Source: UBA1275 sp038124025 (GTDB lineage Bacteria; Bacteroidota; Rhodothermia; Balneolales; Balneolaceae). From it: a stretch of DNA of 64,000 nt. Made by a program: the position numbers and the translations under genes. A model generated the notes under the pieces. The model was given only the letters and a program-made list of their open reading frames with translations. It searched no databases and had not been told where the DNA came from. The stretch spans positions 1 through 64,000 of the forward strand of contig JAYPBC010000006.1 in the NCBI GenBank assembly GCA_038124025.1. The letters are read 5' to 3'. Shown here piece after piece: positions 27,624-36,148 of the stretch; positions within the stretch are counted from its first letter, which is position 1; each line of letters begins with the position of its first letter.

Positions 27624-29092
27624 CTCGCCTCTGTTTTAGCATCCTTTAGCGTACGTATTTTTATACCCATATAGGCATAAAAAATAGTCATAAAAGGACT
27701 AATTAGGTTAAAAAATGCGAATGGTAGGTAGGCAAAGGTGGCTACACCTAATACATTTGCATGATATGCTCCACATGTATTCCAAGGGATAAGGGCAGAG
27801 GTTACAGTACCTGAATCTTCAAGGGTTCGACTCAGGTTTTCTGGGGCTAAGCCTTTCTCCTTATAGGTGTCAGTATACATACGACCTGGCACCACAATCG
27901 CTAAATACTGATCAGATGCAGTAATATTGAAAAACACACAAGTACCTGCCGTTGACGCAACCAAAGAACCTGTGGAGTTAACAAGGCTTATGATCGATTC
28001 TGCTATTCTTTTAAGCATTCCAGTACCTTCCATCACACCCCCAAATATCATGGCTGACACGATGAGCCACACCGTACCCAGCATACCATACATACCTCCT
28101 GAGCTCAATAAATCGTCTACAATCTCTTGGCCAGTTATTATTTGTATATCACCATAAAATGCTTTCATAATTCCCACATAATAGGCTTCTGCCGATAGGC
28201 TCTCGTATTCTGATACACTTAAAACCACTTCTGGCTGAAATACAGCTGCAAAAATTCCACCTAATATAGCTCCAAACATTATTGCTGGAATGGCAGGAAT
28301 TTTGCGAACTATCATAAATATGACGGCTATAGGTACAAGGAATAGTACAGGAGAAATGTAGAAACTCCCATTAATTGCCTCAAGGATCTCTTGCGTACTC
28401 GCCGTAGTTCCACTAGAGTCTTGCGTAAGTCCGATAATCAAAAAGATAATCAGTGTGATGGTGATCGAAGGTACAGTAGTATACGCCATATACCTTATAT
28501 GAGTGAATAGATCGGAACCAACCATGGCAGGTGCTAAGTTGGTAGTATCGGAGAGTGGAGACATTTTATCACCGAAATAGGCCCCAGAAATAATAGCGCC
28601 AGCAACCATCCCCGGACTTAGGCCAAGAGCCGTACCAATTCCGATTAGAGCAATCCCAACCGTAGCTGCTGTTGTCCATGAAGATCCAGTGGCCACAGAG
28701 ACTATGGCGCAAACAATAGTGGCAGCAACTAAAAATATGGTAGGGTTTAATACTTGTAATCCATAGTAAATCATGGCAGGTACCACACCACTTAATAACC
28801 AAGTTCCCGCTAAGGAACCAATCAGCAGAAGTATAATAATTGAGGAGAGAGCGGAAGAAATACTCTTTACAATACTGGTACGTATTTTTTTCCATTTATA
28901 CCCTAAGCGAATAGCGACTATCGATGCTACTCCTGCAGATAGCATTAAAATGATTTGATTGGATCCATCCAGTGCGGCATCTCCAAAGATTCGAACGTTA
29001 ATAAATAAGGCGACTATTAAAAACAGGATGGGTAATAAAGCTTGTAATATGGTAGGCTTAAGTGGTTTAATGGTCGCTTTGTTATCTGCCAT
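27620..29092 (-). CDS. nhaC: NhaC-family Na+/H+ antiporter
   Basis: A 490-residue inner-membrane protein with about 12 hydrophobic segments and the NhaC-family signatures SVATGSSWTTAATVGIALIGIG (ATGSSWTTAATVG), SGAYFGDKMSPLSDTTNLAP and NTCGAYHANVLGV. NhaC proteins exchange Na+ for H+, or in some relatives malate/lactate with Na+. A sodium-cycling, salt-adapted physiology agrees with the DASS carrier nearby. Its start faces the thioredoxin gene, with a 119-bp divergent gap. Confidence 0.9.
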   Translation of the reverse strand: MADNKATIKPLKPTILQALLPILFLIVALFINVRIFGDAALDGSNQIILMLSAGVASIVAIRLGYKWKKIRTSIVKSISSALSSIIILLLIGSLAGTWLLSGVVPAMIYYGLQVLNPTIFLVAATIVCAIVSVATGSSWTTAATVGIALIGIGTALGLSPGMVAGAIISGAYFGDKMSPLSDTTNLAPAMVGSDLFTHIRYMAYTTVPSITITLIIFLIIGLTQDSSGTTASTQEILEAINGSFYISPVLFLVPIAVIFMIVRKIPAIPAIMFGAILGGIFAAVFQPEVVLSVSEYESLSAEAYYVGIMKAFYGDIQIITGQEIVDDLLSSGGMYGMLGTVWLIVSAMIFGGVMEGTGMLKRIAESIISLVNSTGSLVASTAGTCVFFNITASDQYLAIVVPGRMYTDTYKEKGLAPENLSRTLEDSGTVTSALIPWNTCGAYHANVLGVATFAYLPFAFFNLISPFMTIFYAYMGIKIRTLKDAKTEAS

Positions 29093-29211
29093 AAAAAAAG
29101 GGATGATGAATTAAATACACGTTATAAAGCTTGAAGATAATGAAACGAGGGTAGTTATTTCAATGCATAACGAAATACTCTATATTAGAAGACATAAAAA
29201 CAATTTTCCTG

Positions 29212-29772
29212 ATGCGAACAATACTTTCATTTGTTTTATTTGCCCTTTTATTAAGCCCTTCGCTTGTTCACGCTCAGTTACTACACAATCAAAGTAACAC
29301 TAATAGCGACAAACCGGCCTCAGCACATGATCAAATCCAATCTGCCATTGACTCTGGATTTGAGTGGGTAGACCTAGAAGAGGCCCAAAGAATAGCTGCA
29401 GAATCCCAAAAAAAAGTACTGATTTTTGGCTATGCCGAGTGGTGTACCTACTGCCTTAAGATGAGAAAAGAAAGCCTACCCGATTTGTCTGTTGTAGACG
29501 CCATTAATCGATATTTTATCCCTGTTCAGTTGGACGGTGAATCCACAGATCCAGTGGTGTTCAATGGTACGGAGTATACGAAAAATCAGTTGGCTCGTGG
29601 CCTGCAACTTCAATCCTTCCCCACCCATTATTTTGTGGATACCGAAGGTGGGGTGCTGGGGGCACAGCCCGGATACATTGAGCCTGATATTTATGCGCTC
29701 CTTTTGCGTTATGTAGGAAGCGATGCCTTTGAGCGGATTACTTTTGATGAATATATAGAACTAAATATGTAA
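29212..29772 (+). CDS. Secreted thioredoxin-fold protein (CTYC)
   Basis: A 186-residue protein with a signal peptide ending LVHAQ and a thioredoxin-like domain: KVLIFGYAEWCTYCLKMRKE carries the redox motif CTYC (about residue 78-81), and SFPTHYF carries the cis-proline. It resembles the Thioredoxin_7/DUF255-like reductases of the periplasm and may reduce or isomerise disulfides; no partner is identifiable. The stop codon overlaps the start of the DtxR-family gene (TAATG), so the two are translationally coupled. Confidence 0.85.
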   Translation: MRTILSFVLFALLLSPSLVHAQLLHNQSNTNSDKPASAHDQIQSAIDSGFEWVDLEEAQRIAAESQKKVLIFGYAEWCTYCLKMRKESLPDLSVVDAINRYFIPVQLDGESTDPVVFNGTEYTKNQLARGLQLQSFPTHYFVDTEGGVLGAQPGYIEPDIYALLLRYVGSDAFERITFDEYIELNM

Positions 29773-30437
29773 TGCGATTAAGCCAAGCCCTAGAAGACTA
29801 CCTAAAAGTTATTTATGTATTGGAGGCAGATGGTGAGAAAGCAACGACTACTGCAATTGCTCAGGCCTTAGATGTTTCGAATGCTTCGGTGACTAATATG
29901 TTAAAGAAACTTGCGGGGATGAACTTAATCGTTCATGAGTCATACAAGGGTGCAGAATTAAGTCCTGCTGGGAAAAAGGTAGCTCTTGAAATCCTGCGTC
30001 ATCATCGTTTATTAGAGTTATACCTAAAAGAGGTTATGGGCTACTCATGGGATGAAGTGCATGATGAGGCTGAAAAACTAGAGCACCATATTTCAGAACA
30101 ATTTGAGGATCGTATTGCAGAATTACTCAATCATCCAACGCACGATCCGCACGGGGATCCTATTCCAACTAAAGATGGCGTTATGCCAGAAAAAGCAACC
30201 CTAGCGCTCAATGAGGCAGATATAAATACCTTGTATATGGTAGGACGGGTTCGTGATCAAAATCCTGAACTACTTCGCTACCTAGAACAGCAGGGCGTGT
30301 TGCCAGGAGTTGAGCTCACAATCATAGAAAAAGCCCCTTTCGACGGTCCAATAAACCTAAAGATTGATGGCGAGCTTATCTCTCTAGGCTTTACAATTGC
30401 TCAAAATATCTTTCTTATTCGACCCAGTCAGCAATAA
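29772..30437 (+). CDS. DtxR/MntR-family metal-dependent transcriptional regulator
   Basis: A 221-residue iron/manganese-dependent repressor. It has an N-terminal winged helix (LEDYLKVIYVLEADGEKATTTAIAQ, recognised as EDYLKVIYVLEADG, with SNASVTNMLKKLAGM as recognition helix), a dimerisation domain, and a C-terminal FeoA/SH3-like domain (LPGVELTIIEKAPFDGP). The metal site reads VHDEAEKLEHH: the position of DtxR Cys102 is Glu, as in Bacillus MntR (Glu-x-x-Glu-His), which suggests manganese-type selectivity. The HDPHGDPIP segment is the family's conserved loop. The start overlaps the thioredoxin stop; the 3' end overlaps the converging TolB-like gene by 23 bp. Confidence 0.9.
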   Translation: MRLSQALEDYLKVIYVLEADGEKATTTAIAQALDVSNASVTNMLKKLAGMNLIVHESYKGAELSPAGKKVALEILRHHRLLELYLKEVMGYSWDEVHDEAEKLEHHISEQFEDRIAELLNHPTHDPHGDPIPTKDGVMPEKATLALNEADINTLYMVGRVRDQNPELLRYLEQQGVLPGVELTIIEKAPFDGPINLKIDGELISLGFTIAQNIFLIRPSQQ

Positions 30438-31509
30438 ACACATTAGTAGACCGGTCGCCTCCATTAAAGCGGTTAGAGGCAAATATAAGCTTAGTTCCGT
30501 CATAAGAGAACATCGGGAAAGAATCGAAGGTATCATCAAAACTCAGCTGCTTTAAGCCGGTCCCGTCTATGTTTATCATAAACAAATTAAAAGGGAAACC
30601 TCTGGATGATTTGTGATTGGATGCGAACACGATTTTTTCCCCGGATGGATGAAAATAAGGAGCCCAATTTGCGTTGCCTAAATCAGTGATTTGACGTAAC
30701 CCGGTGCCATCTACATTAACTACATAGAGTTCCATATTCGTGGGTTCTACAAGTCCCTGTTCAAGTAAGGAAGTGTATTTTTCAATTTCTTCCTCGGTTT
30801 TAGGACGCGAAGAGCGGAAAACCAATTGCTTGCCATCAGGAGAGAAAAATGCCCCTCCATCATAGCCTAATTCCGAAGTAATTTGGCGGACATTTCCTCC
30901 ATCGGTATCCATGATAAATAATTCTAAATCACCGGTTCTCATGGAGGTGAAGACAATCGATTTACCGTCAGGGGAGAGGGTTGCCTCGGCATCATAACCT
31001 GGTTCATAAGTTAAGGTGTCAATGATTTCACCTTCTAGGTTAGCTGTAAAGATATCATAGCCTTCATAAATCGGCCATACATATGCGCCATTTGGTCCTC
31101 GTTCTGGAACAGCAGGGCAATTAACATCAGCTAAGTGAGTAGAGCCATAAACGATAGTCGTATCGCCAGGTAGAAAAAAAGCACAGGTTGTTCTACCTGT
31201 TCCAGTAGAAATCATCTTGGGCATGAAGTTTTCGTCCTTTTTAGAGGTGTCCATGTAAAAAATCTGATCACAGCCTACTCCCCACTCAGGATTATTTGAT
31301 TGGAAAACAATTTTTTCATCACCAAAACCGAAGTATGCTTCAGCATTATCTGCTCCAAAAGTCAATTGACGTAAATTTCGGATATGTTCTTCATTATCAT
31401 AACGAAGACTATCCTGAGCCCTGTTATATGGGGCCTCGGATGGTTCAGGAGAGGAACAAGCATAAAGGCCAACGCCTAATATGATTAAGGAAAGAGTGAA
31501 TAATCGCAT
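30415..31509 (-). CDS. TolB-like WD40/PD40 beta-propeller lipoprotein
   Basis: A 364-residue lipoprotein (lipobox LYAC, about residue 18) containing repeated PD40/TolB-type blades: SPDGKSIVFTSMRTGDLELFI, SPDGKQLVFRSSRP, HPSGEKIVFASNHK and SYDGTKLIFASNR. Such propellers are protein-interaction or ligand-binding modules of the periplasm or outer membrane. It is not in a tol-pal cluster, so I do not call it TolB. Its 3' end overlaps the DtxR-family gene by 23 bp, and inverted repeats lie in its upstream region. Confidence 0.85.
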   Translation of the reverse strand: MRLFTLSLIILGVGLYACSSPEPSEAPYNRAQDSLRYDNEEHIRNLRQLTFGADNAEAYFGFGDEKIVFQSNNPEWGVGCDQIFYMDTSKKDENFMPKMISTGTGRTTCAFFLPGDTTIVYGSTHLADVNCPAVPERGPNGAYVWPIYEGYDIFTANLEGEIIDTLTYEPGYDAEATLSPDGKSIVFTSMRTGDLELFIMDTDGGNVRQITSELGYDGGAFFSPDGKQLVFRSSRPKTEEEIEKYTSLLEQGLVEPTNMELYVVNVDGTGLRQITDLGNANWAPYFHPSGEKIVFASNHKSSRGFPFNLFMINIDGTGLKQLSFDDTFDSFPMFSYDGTKLIFASNRFNGGDRSTNVFIADWVE

Positions 31510-31578
31510 GAATAGTACATTTGTTGTTTAACATTACAGACTAAGAAGTCGCTTTCTTGTAAGACCAATGAGTCAATG

Positions 31579-31628
31579 AAACCAGTCTTCCAATTGGTTT
31601 AATTAGTCAATAAATTTAACTTGACTAA
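31579..31628. repeat. Two adjacent inverted repeats upstream of the TolB-like gene
   Basis: AAACCA (31579-31584) pairs with TGGTTT (31595-31600), and TTAGTCAA (31603-31610) pairs with TTGACTAA (31621-31628). Both have 10-nt spacers. They lie in the 196-bp gap between mutS2 and the TolB-like lipoprotein gene, about 70-120 bp upstream of the latter's start. They could be operator half-sites or RNA hairpins; the TTAG/CTAA ends are reminiscent of DtxR/MntR-family boxes but the spacing is longer. Confidence 0.4.
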
Positions 31629-31705
31629 CTGACCTGACAGCGAATGAGCCTATAATATCTCGAAGACATTGTGATTCTTATAAGAGTGTAAAGATAAGAA
31701 AAATA

Positions 31706-34111
31706 CTATTGCAATTGCACAATCGTGCAACCGGCACCACCCATGTCTTCATTGGCTAGTTCAAAGCTCGGAACATCACTTCTGTCGTTCAAATATCCAT
31801 GGACAACCTCTTTTAGAATACCATCTCCTTTACCATGAACTAATTCAATGCTACCTAAGCCTCGAAATAGAGCTTTGTCTATGTAGTCTTGTAGTTCATT
31901 GATGGCTTGATCGGCGCGTTTACCCCGAAGATCCAAACTCACGGGAAGTGGTGTGCGCAATGAATCGATATGGTGCTGGGTCTTTGGAGTTTTTGATGCG
32001 CCTCGCTTCTTTGGTTTAGTTGCTTGGACACGTACCAAATTTTTGTAAGTGGTTTTTAAGCGAAGTCCATTTGCCTGTACAATGGCCTGCTTTCCTTTCA
32101 TCTCAATCAGTTCACCATGGGTACTTCCGTCTAAAAATCGAACAAGGTCACCTATCCTTGGAGGTTTTTTAGAGGTCTGCATGGCCAATTCATCCGATTT
32201 TTGTTCCTGTATCTTGACCAGCTCAGATGATACTTCTTTCTTATGCGTTTCTAAATCATTACGGATAGCCTTAAGCTCTTTCTTTGAGCTTTTGTTCTCC
32301 TCCATAATCTGTTGAACAGCCTTTTCTACCTTTTTATTTGCGCCATCCATAATTCGCTTAGCTTCGTTCAAAGCTTTCTCTCGAATAGCTGTTTTCTCTT
32401 TATAGAGTGACTCTAATTTATGCTCATACGTGCGCTTTTGCTTTCGTGTTTTTTCCTGAAGTTCATTTAAGTGCTCTTCAAGCTTGGTCACTTCTTGGGT
32501 TTTGCTTTCCATTTCACTTATTAGTGATTCTAAGGTATTTTTTTGAATACCCAAGACCCCTCGGGCTCTGGTAAGCATGGCTGAAGGTAGGTGCATTCTC
32601 TGAGCAATATCAAAGGCGTACGAACTCCCCGGAATTCCTTTCTTAAACTGATAGGTGGGGGCTAGATTTACTTGATCAAATTCCATTGATCCGTTGACTG
32701 CTTTTTCATGCTCATGCGCGAATACTTTCAGTGACCCATGGTGAGTAGTAACCACCAAAAACGCTTCCTTATTGAGCATAGATTCAATAAATGATTGATA
32801 TAGCGCACCCCCTTCTTCTGGGTCAGTACCAGCAGCGGCTTCATCAATTAATACTAAGGCTCCTTTTTTTGCCTTGAGACTGGTAAAGCGCATCCATTGT
32901 AGGCGGGACGAAAATGTACTTAAATCATTCTCAATAGACTGATCATCGCCCATATCAACAAACCAACCGGTAACTATGGGAACCTCAGAGTTTGGATCTG
33001 CAGGGATACCCCACCCACATTGAACCATTACGGTGGAAATACCTATCGTTTTCATTGCAACTGATTTACCCCCGGCATTTGGTCCCGTTATCATAAGGCA
33101 ACGTTCACTCGGTTCCATTCTAAGTCGCAGAGGAACAACAGGCTCGACTTCCTTTTGGGTGGAGCTCTTAATCTTTAACAGGGGATTGTATGCCTGCTTT
33201 AGATCTAACGTGCCATTGGGAGAGAGTAGGGGGATAGCACCTGATAATTCGAGCGTAAACTGAGCCTTGGCGTATATCTGATCTAACTGAGCCAGATAAG
33301 AAATATTATCAGAAAACCAATCTACATATATTCGTACATGATCGGTTAATGCCTTCAAAATACGTTCTATTTCTTTTTGCTCGGCAATCTCTAACTCTCT
33401 AATGTCATTATTTAGATGGAGGGCCTCCGCAGGTTCCAAGTACACCGTTTGCCCGGTCGCTGATACATCATGAACAAAACCTGCAATTTTCCGTTTATAT
33501 TCCACTTGTATGGGGATGACCATTCGACCGTTCCTTATAGTAGCGCCTTCGTCTCCACTCATTCCATCTTTTTGAGCCCGTTTAAGTGCTTTTTGAATCG
33601 CAGTTCGGAGTTGATTACGCTTAGTGCTTAGACTTTTTCTGAGCTGTTGAAGTTCTGGACTCGCATCATTTCTCAGATCCCCACGTTCAGAGATCTTGGA
33701 TTGAATATGATCCTCTAAATCCTTCATGGGAATTAACATTTGAGCAATTTCAGTCAGCTCAGGGCACATTTCCTCACGTTGCTTAAAAAAACTTTTCATA
33801 CGCCTACTCAGCCCAGCAATGCTCAGCAAGTCCTGAAAACTGGCCAAATTTAGCACCGTTCCTTCTATTCTAACCCGTTTTAAATGACTGCGTATTTCGG
33901 GTTGATGTTCACTCGGGTAGGCGTCCCCACTTTGTAGCACCAGCATCAGTTCTTGGGTGCGTGACATATCTTTTTGAATGCGAGCCTCAGTGGTACTGGG
34001 TAGAAGATTAGATATGCCTTCCTTTCCAAGTTCACTCCTACAATAGCGAAGAGTTTGGGTTTTTATGGCTTGCAAGCCAAGTTTATTAAGAGTGTGAGAT
34101 AAGCTTATCAT
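31706..34111 (-). CDS. mutS2: Endonuclease MutS2 (MutSB)
   Basis: MutS2 resembles MutS in its ATPase core but lacks the mismatch-recognition domain. It suppresses recombination and, in Bacillus, acts on collided ribosomes. The 801-residue protein has a clamp/core region, Walker A TGPNAGGKSVAMKT (about residue 345), Walker B LVLIDEAAAGTDPEEG, a long charged coiled coil (about 520-640), and a C-terminal Smr domain starting LDLRGKRADQAINELQDYI (LDLRG) with HGKGDG (about 770), the endonuclease module. A stand-alone gene divergent from the PhzF gene. Confidence 0.95.
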   Translation of the reverse strand: MISLSHTLNKLGLQAIKTQTLRYCRSELGKEGISNLLPSTTEARIQKDMSRTQELMLVLQSGDAYPSEHQPEIRSHLKRVRIEGTVLNLASFQDLLSIAGLSRRMKSFFKQREEMCPELTEIAQMLIPMKDLEDHIQSKISERGDLRNDASPELQQLRKSLSTKRNQLRTAIQKALKRAQKDGMSGDEGATIRNGRMVIPIQVEYKRKIAGFVHDVSATGQTVYLEPAEALHLNNDIRELEIAEQKEIERILKALTDHVRIYVDWFSDNISYLAQLDQIYAKAQFTLELSGAIPLLSPNGTLDLKQAYNPLLKIKSSTQKEVEPVVPLRLRMEPSERCLMITGPNAGGKSVAMKTIGISTVMVQCGWGIPADPNSEVPIVTGWFVDMGDDQSIENDLSTFSSRLQWMRFTSLKAKKGALVLIDEAAAGTDPEEGGALYQSFIESMLNKEAFLVVTTHHGSLKVFAHEHEKAVNGSMEFDQVNLAPTYQFKKGIPGSSYAFDIAQRMHLPSAMLTRARGVLGIQKNTLESLISEMESKTQEVTKLEEHLNELQEKTRKQKRTYEHKLESLYKEKTAIREKALNEAKRIMDGANKKVEKAVQQIMEENKSSKKELKAIRNDLETHKKEVSSELVKIQEQKSDELAMQTSKKPPRIGDLVRFLDGSTHGELIEMKGKQAIVQANGLRLKTTYKNLVRVQATKPKKRGASKTPKTQHHIDSLRTPLPVSLDLRGKRADQAINELQDYIDKALFRGLGSIELVHGKGDGILKEVVHGYLNDRSDVPSFELANEDMGGAGCTIVQLQ

Positions 34112-34235
34112 CGTTTAAGTAGGTAGTCGTCACAAAACATAGTATTCTTAAAATATAGCAACCATAAATATACGGTTTTCATTTGCTAAGCGGTGAGCAT
34201 AGCTTTACTTTCTTTATCTGATTAGAAAACAACCT

Positions 34236-35069
34236 ATGATTCTCTCATTTTTTCAAATAGATGCATTTAGCTCGGTAGCGTTTTCGGGGAATCCCGCTGC
34301 GGTGTATCCCTTGCCATATTGGTTGCCGGATACACAACTACAGGCTATAGCTATGGAACATCAACTCGCTGAAACCGCCTTCTTTGTCCCATCAGGCACT
34401 GCCTATGAGTTGCGCTGGTTCAGTCCAGAAACAGAGGTAGATTTATGCGGGCATGCGACTCTGGCTGCCGCCTATGTACTTTTCAAAGAGATAGGAGTTC
34501 AGCATGAAGTACTACAATTTTTTACCCGTTCAGGAACACTTACCGTAAAGCAAACCGAGGATGGGTACATGATGGATTTTCCACTACTTCGTGTGGAAAA
34601 ATTTACGGGAGATCAACAGGCATTAATTGCTGCCTTGGGTTTGGAGCGCACACCCGTATCTATCTGGCAAGCGGACGATATACTGGTTGAACTTTCTAGT
34701 CAATCCGAGTTAATTGATCTTGTACCAGATATGCAGGCCTTAGCTGAAATACCCACTAGAGGAGTGATTGTAACGGCATTACCAACATCAGATGAAATCG
34801 ACTTTGTCTCCCGTTTTTTTGGACCAAGAGTAGGGGTAAATGAGGATGCCGTGACGGGTTCAGCTCACACCAAATTAGCCCCATTCTGGGCTGAAAAGCT
34901 GGGTAAACCTAAGCTCAAGGCTAAACAATTATCTAAGAGAGGGGGAGTTTTAGCCCTAGAAATCAGCGGTGATAGGGTGCTTATAACTGGAAATGCGATA
35001 CGATTTTCTAGAGGAGAAAGTACCATTCCAGAGGCCAAAGACCCAGTTTCTAGCAGCTCACAAATATGA
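34236..35069 (+). CDS. PhzF-family isomerase/epimerase-like protein
   Basis: A 277-residue protein of the PhzF/YddE fold, related to diaminopimelate epimerase. FFQIDAFSSVAFSGNPAAV is the conserved start, HQLAETAFF carries the catalytic glutamate, WFSPETEVDLCGHATLAAA follows, and GVNEDAVTGSAHTKLAPFWA is the second-half signature. No phenazine genes are near, so it is probably a housekeeping paralogue of unknown substrate. The stop overlaps the following permease start by 4 bp (ATGA). Confidence 0.88.
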   Translation: MILSFFQIDAFSSVAFSGNPAAVYPLPYWLPDTQLQAIAMEHQLAETAFFVPSGTAYELRWFSPETEVDLCGHATLAAAYVLFKEIGVQHEVLQFFTRSGTLTVKQTEDGYMMDFPLLRVEKFTGDQQALIAALGLERTPVSIWQADDILVELSSQSELIDLVPDMQALAEIPTRGVIVTALPTSDEIDFVSRFFGPRVGVNEDAVTGSAHTKLAPFWAEKLGKPKLKAKQLSKRGGVLALEISGDRVLITGNAIRFSRGESTIPEAKDPVSSSSQI

Positions 35070-35893
35070 CTTTTATTCTCTTACTACTAGGACTTTTGGC
35101 AGGACTCATTGCAGGATTATTTGGAGTAGGAGGGGGTATCATATTTACACCGGTGCTATTTTTCTTATTCGAGCAAGCCGGTATACCCAATTCAGTCCCA
35201 TGGGCAGTGGCATCAGGGCTCATGTGTACTTGGATTACCTCGCTAGCTAGTGTGGTGAGGCAGTATAAACAACACCATTTATTTGTAAAAGAGGGTTTAC
35301 TGCTGGGATTCTTTGGTGCCTTAGGTATTAGCTTAGGAAAGTGGGTACTTCTTTCCCCCTACTACAGTAGGACGGAATTTATCGTGGTATTTAGTAGTCT
35401 GTTATTCTACAGCGCTGTATTAATGTTCATAAGAGGCCGTAAAACTGATACCCATACCGATGCGAGCGCCGAAGCAAGCTCACCAACCTTTAGCCCTAAA
35501 CAAGCCTCCGTTACGGGTTTAATTGGAGGTGGAATAGCTTCGTTGGCCGGTGTAGGAGGTGGAGGTACTATGGTTCCAATAATGAATCTATTCTATAAGC
35601 AGCACTTTCGTAAAGCGGTAAGTATTTCACATTTAGGTATGTTCAGCATGATTACTGTAGGCGTTCTTCAGTTGATGGCAGAGCATCCAGCATTAACGGG
35701 GGCAGGACAAAGTTTAACACAGTGGACCCTAGGATACGTCGATTTAGGTGCGGTGAATTCAATGGGGTGGACCGCACTGTTGGGCGCTTATGGCGGGGCA
35801 TGGCTGAATCACAAAATACCACGTCATTATCTGCAGTTGGGTTTTGGACTATTAGCCCTGGCTATGGGTACCCGGCTTCTGTTGACATTATAG
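35066..35893 (+). CDS. TSUP (TauE/SafE) family sulfite/sulfonate-type permease
   Basis: A 275-residue membrane protein with about eight hydrophobic segments and the two repeated TSUP halves: GLLAGLIAGLFGVGGGIIFTP near the N terminus (LFGVGGGIIFTP) and LIGGGIASLAGVGGGGTMVP in the middle (LAGVGGGGTMVP). Family members export sulfite or other small organic anions. The substrate here is unknown. It overlaps the PhzF-like gene by 4 bp. Downstream lies a bidirectional terminator shared with the ftsZ side. Confidence 0.87.
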   Translation: MTFILLLLGLLAGLIAGLFGVGGGIIFTPVLFFLFEQAGIPNSVPWAVASGLMCTWITSLASVVRQYKQHHLFVKEGLLLGFFGALGISLGKWVLLSPYYSRTEFIVVFSSLLFYSAVLMFIRGRKTDTHTDASAEASSPTFSPKQASVTGLIGGGIASLAGVGGGGTMVPIMNLFYKQHFRKAVSISHLGMFSMITVGVLQLMAEHPALTGAGQSLTQWTLGYVDLGAVNSMGWTALLGAYGGAWLNHKIPRHYLQLGFGLLALAMGTRLLLTL

Positions 35894-35976
35894 TACTTGT
35901 TGGACATATGACACCTAATAATGGTATATAATCGATACGCCCGCCCAATCAGTCAGCTATCTACATCAACCATCGT

Positions 35977-36010
35977 AAAAAAAAAGAAGCCCCTGTTCAA
36001 GAGGCTTCTT
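35977..36010. terminator. Bidirectional intrinsic terminator between the TSUP gene and ftsZ
   Basis: AAGAAGCC (35984-35991) pairs with GGCTTCTT (36003-36010), an 8-bp stem. On the minus strand it is followed by nine U (35977-35985), a strong terminator for the dcw/ftsZ transcript; on the plus strand a weaker TTTTATT follows, which could end the PhzF-TSUP transcript. Confidence 0.8.
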
Positions 36011-36140
36011 TTATTGTTAGCAATCTATAGCCTGCCGTCTGATGGCATGTACGTCCTTGCAACGTACATGGCTATAATCCAGTAAACAATGCCGGATACA
36101 GACACCTCTTCCAAGGGTACTGTGGGGATACCGGCAAAAA
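35977..36140 (-). ncRNA. Putative structured RNA / ftsZ 3' UTR element with terminator
   Basis: Read on the minus strand, the gap after ftsZ folds compactly. Hairpin 1 pairs TGCCGG (36131-36136) with CCGGCA (36090-36095), with inner ACAG/CTGT (36120-36123, 36098-36101). A near-perfect three-way junction follows: closing helix TATAGCC/GGCTATA (36070-36076 with 36026-36032) enclosing an 8-bp hairpin ATGTACGT/ACGTACAT (36062-36069 with 36047-36054) and a short GCC/GGC hairpin (44-46 with 34-36 of 36000). An intrinsic terminator with nine U ends it. I do not recognise the RNA as 6S, SRP, tmRNA, RNase P or a known riboswitch. It may be a processed sRNA or a stable 3' UTR. Confidence 0.42.
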
Positions 36141-36148
36141 TTTGACGT

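Noticed and set aside
30415..31509. TolB of the Tol-Pal system
   Set aside because: No tolA, tolQ, tolR or pal neighbours; PD40 repeats occur in many other lipoproteins.
34236..35069. Phenazine biosynthesis gene
   Set aside because: PhzF-like proteins are widespread without phenazine production, and no other phz genes are present.
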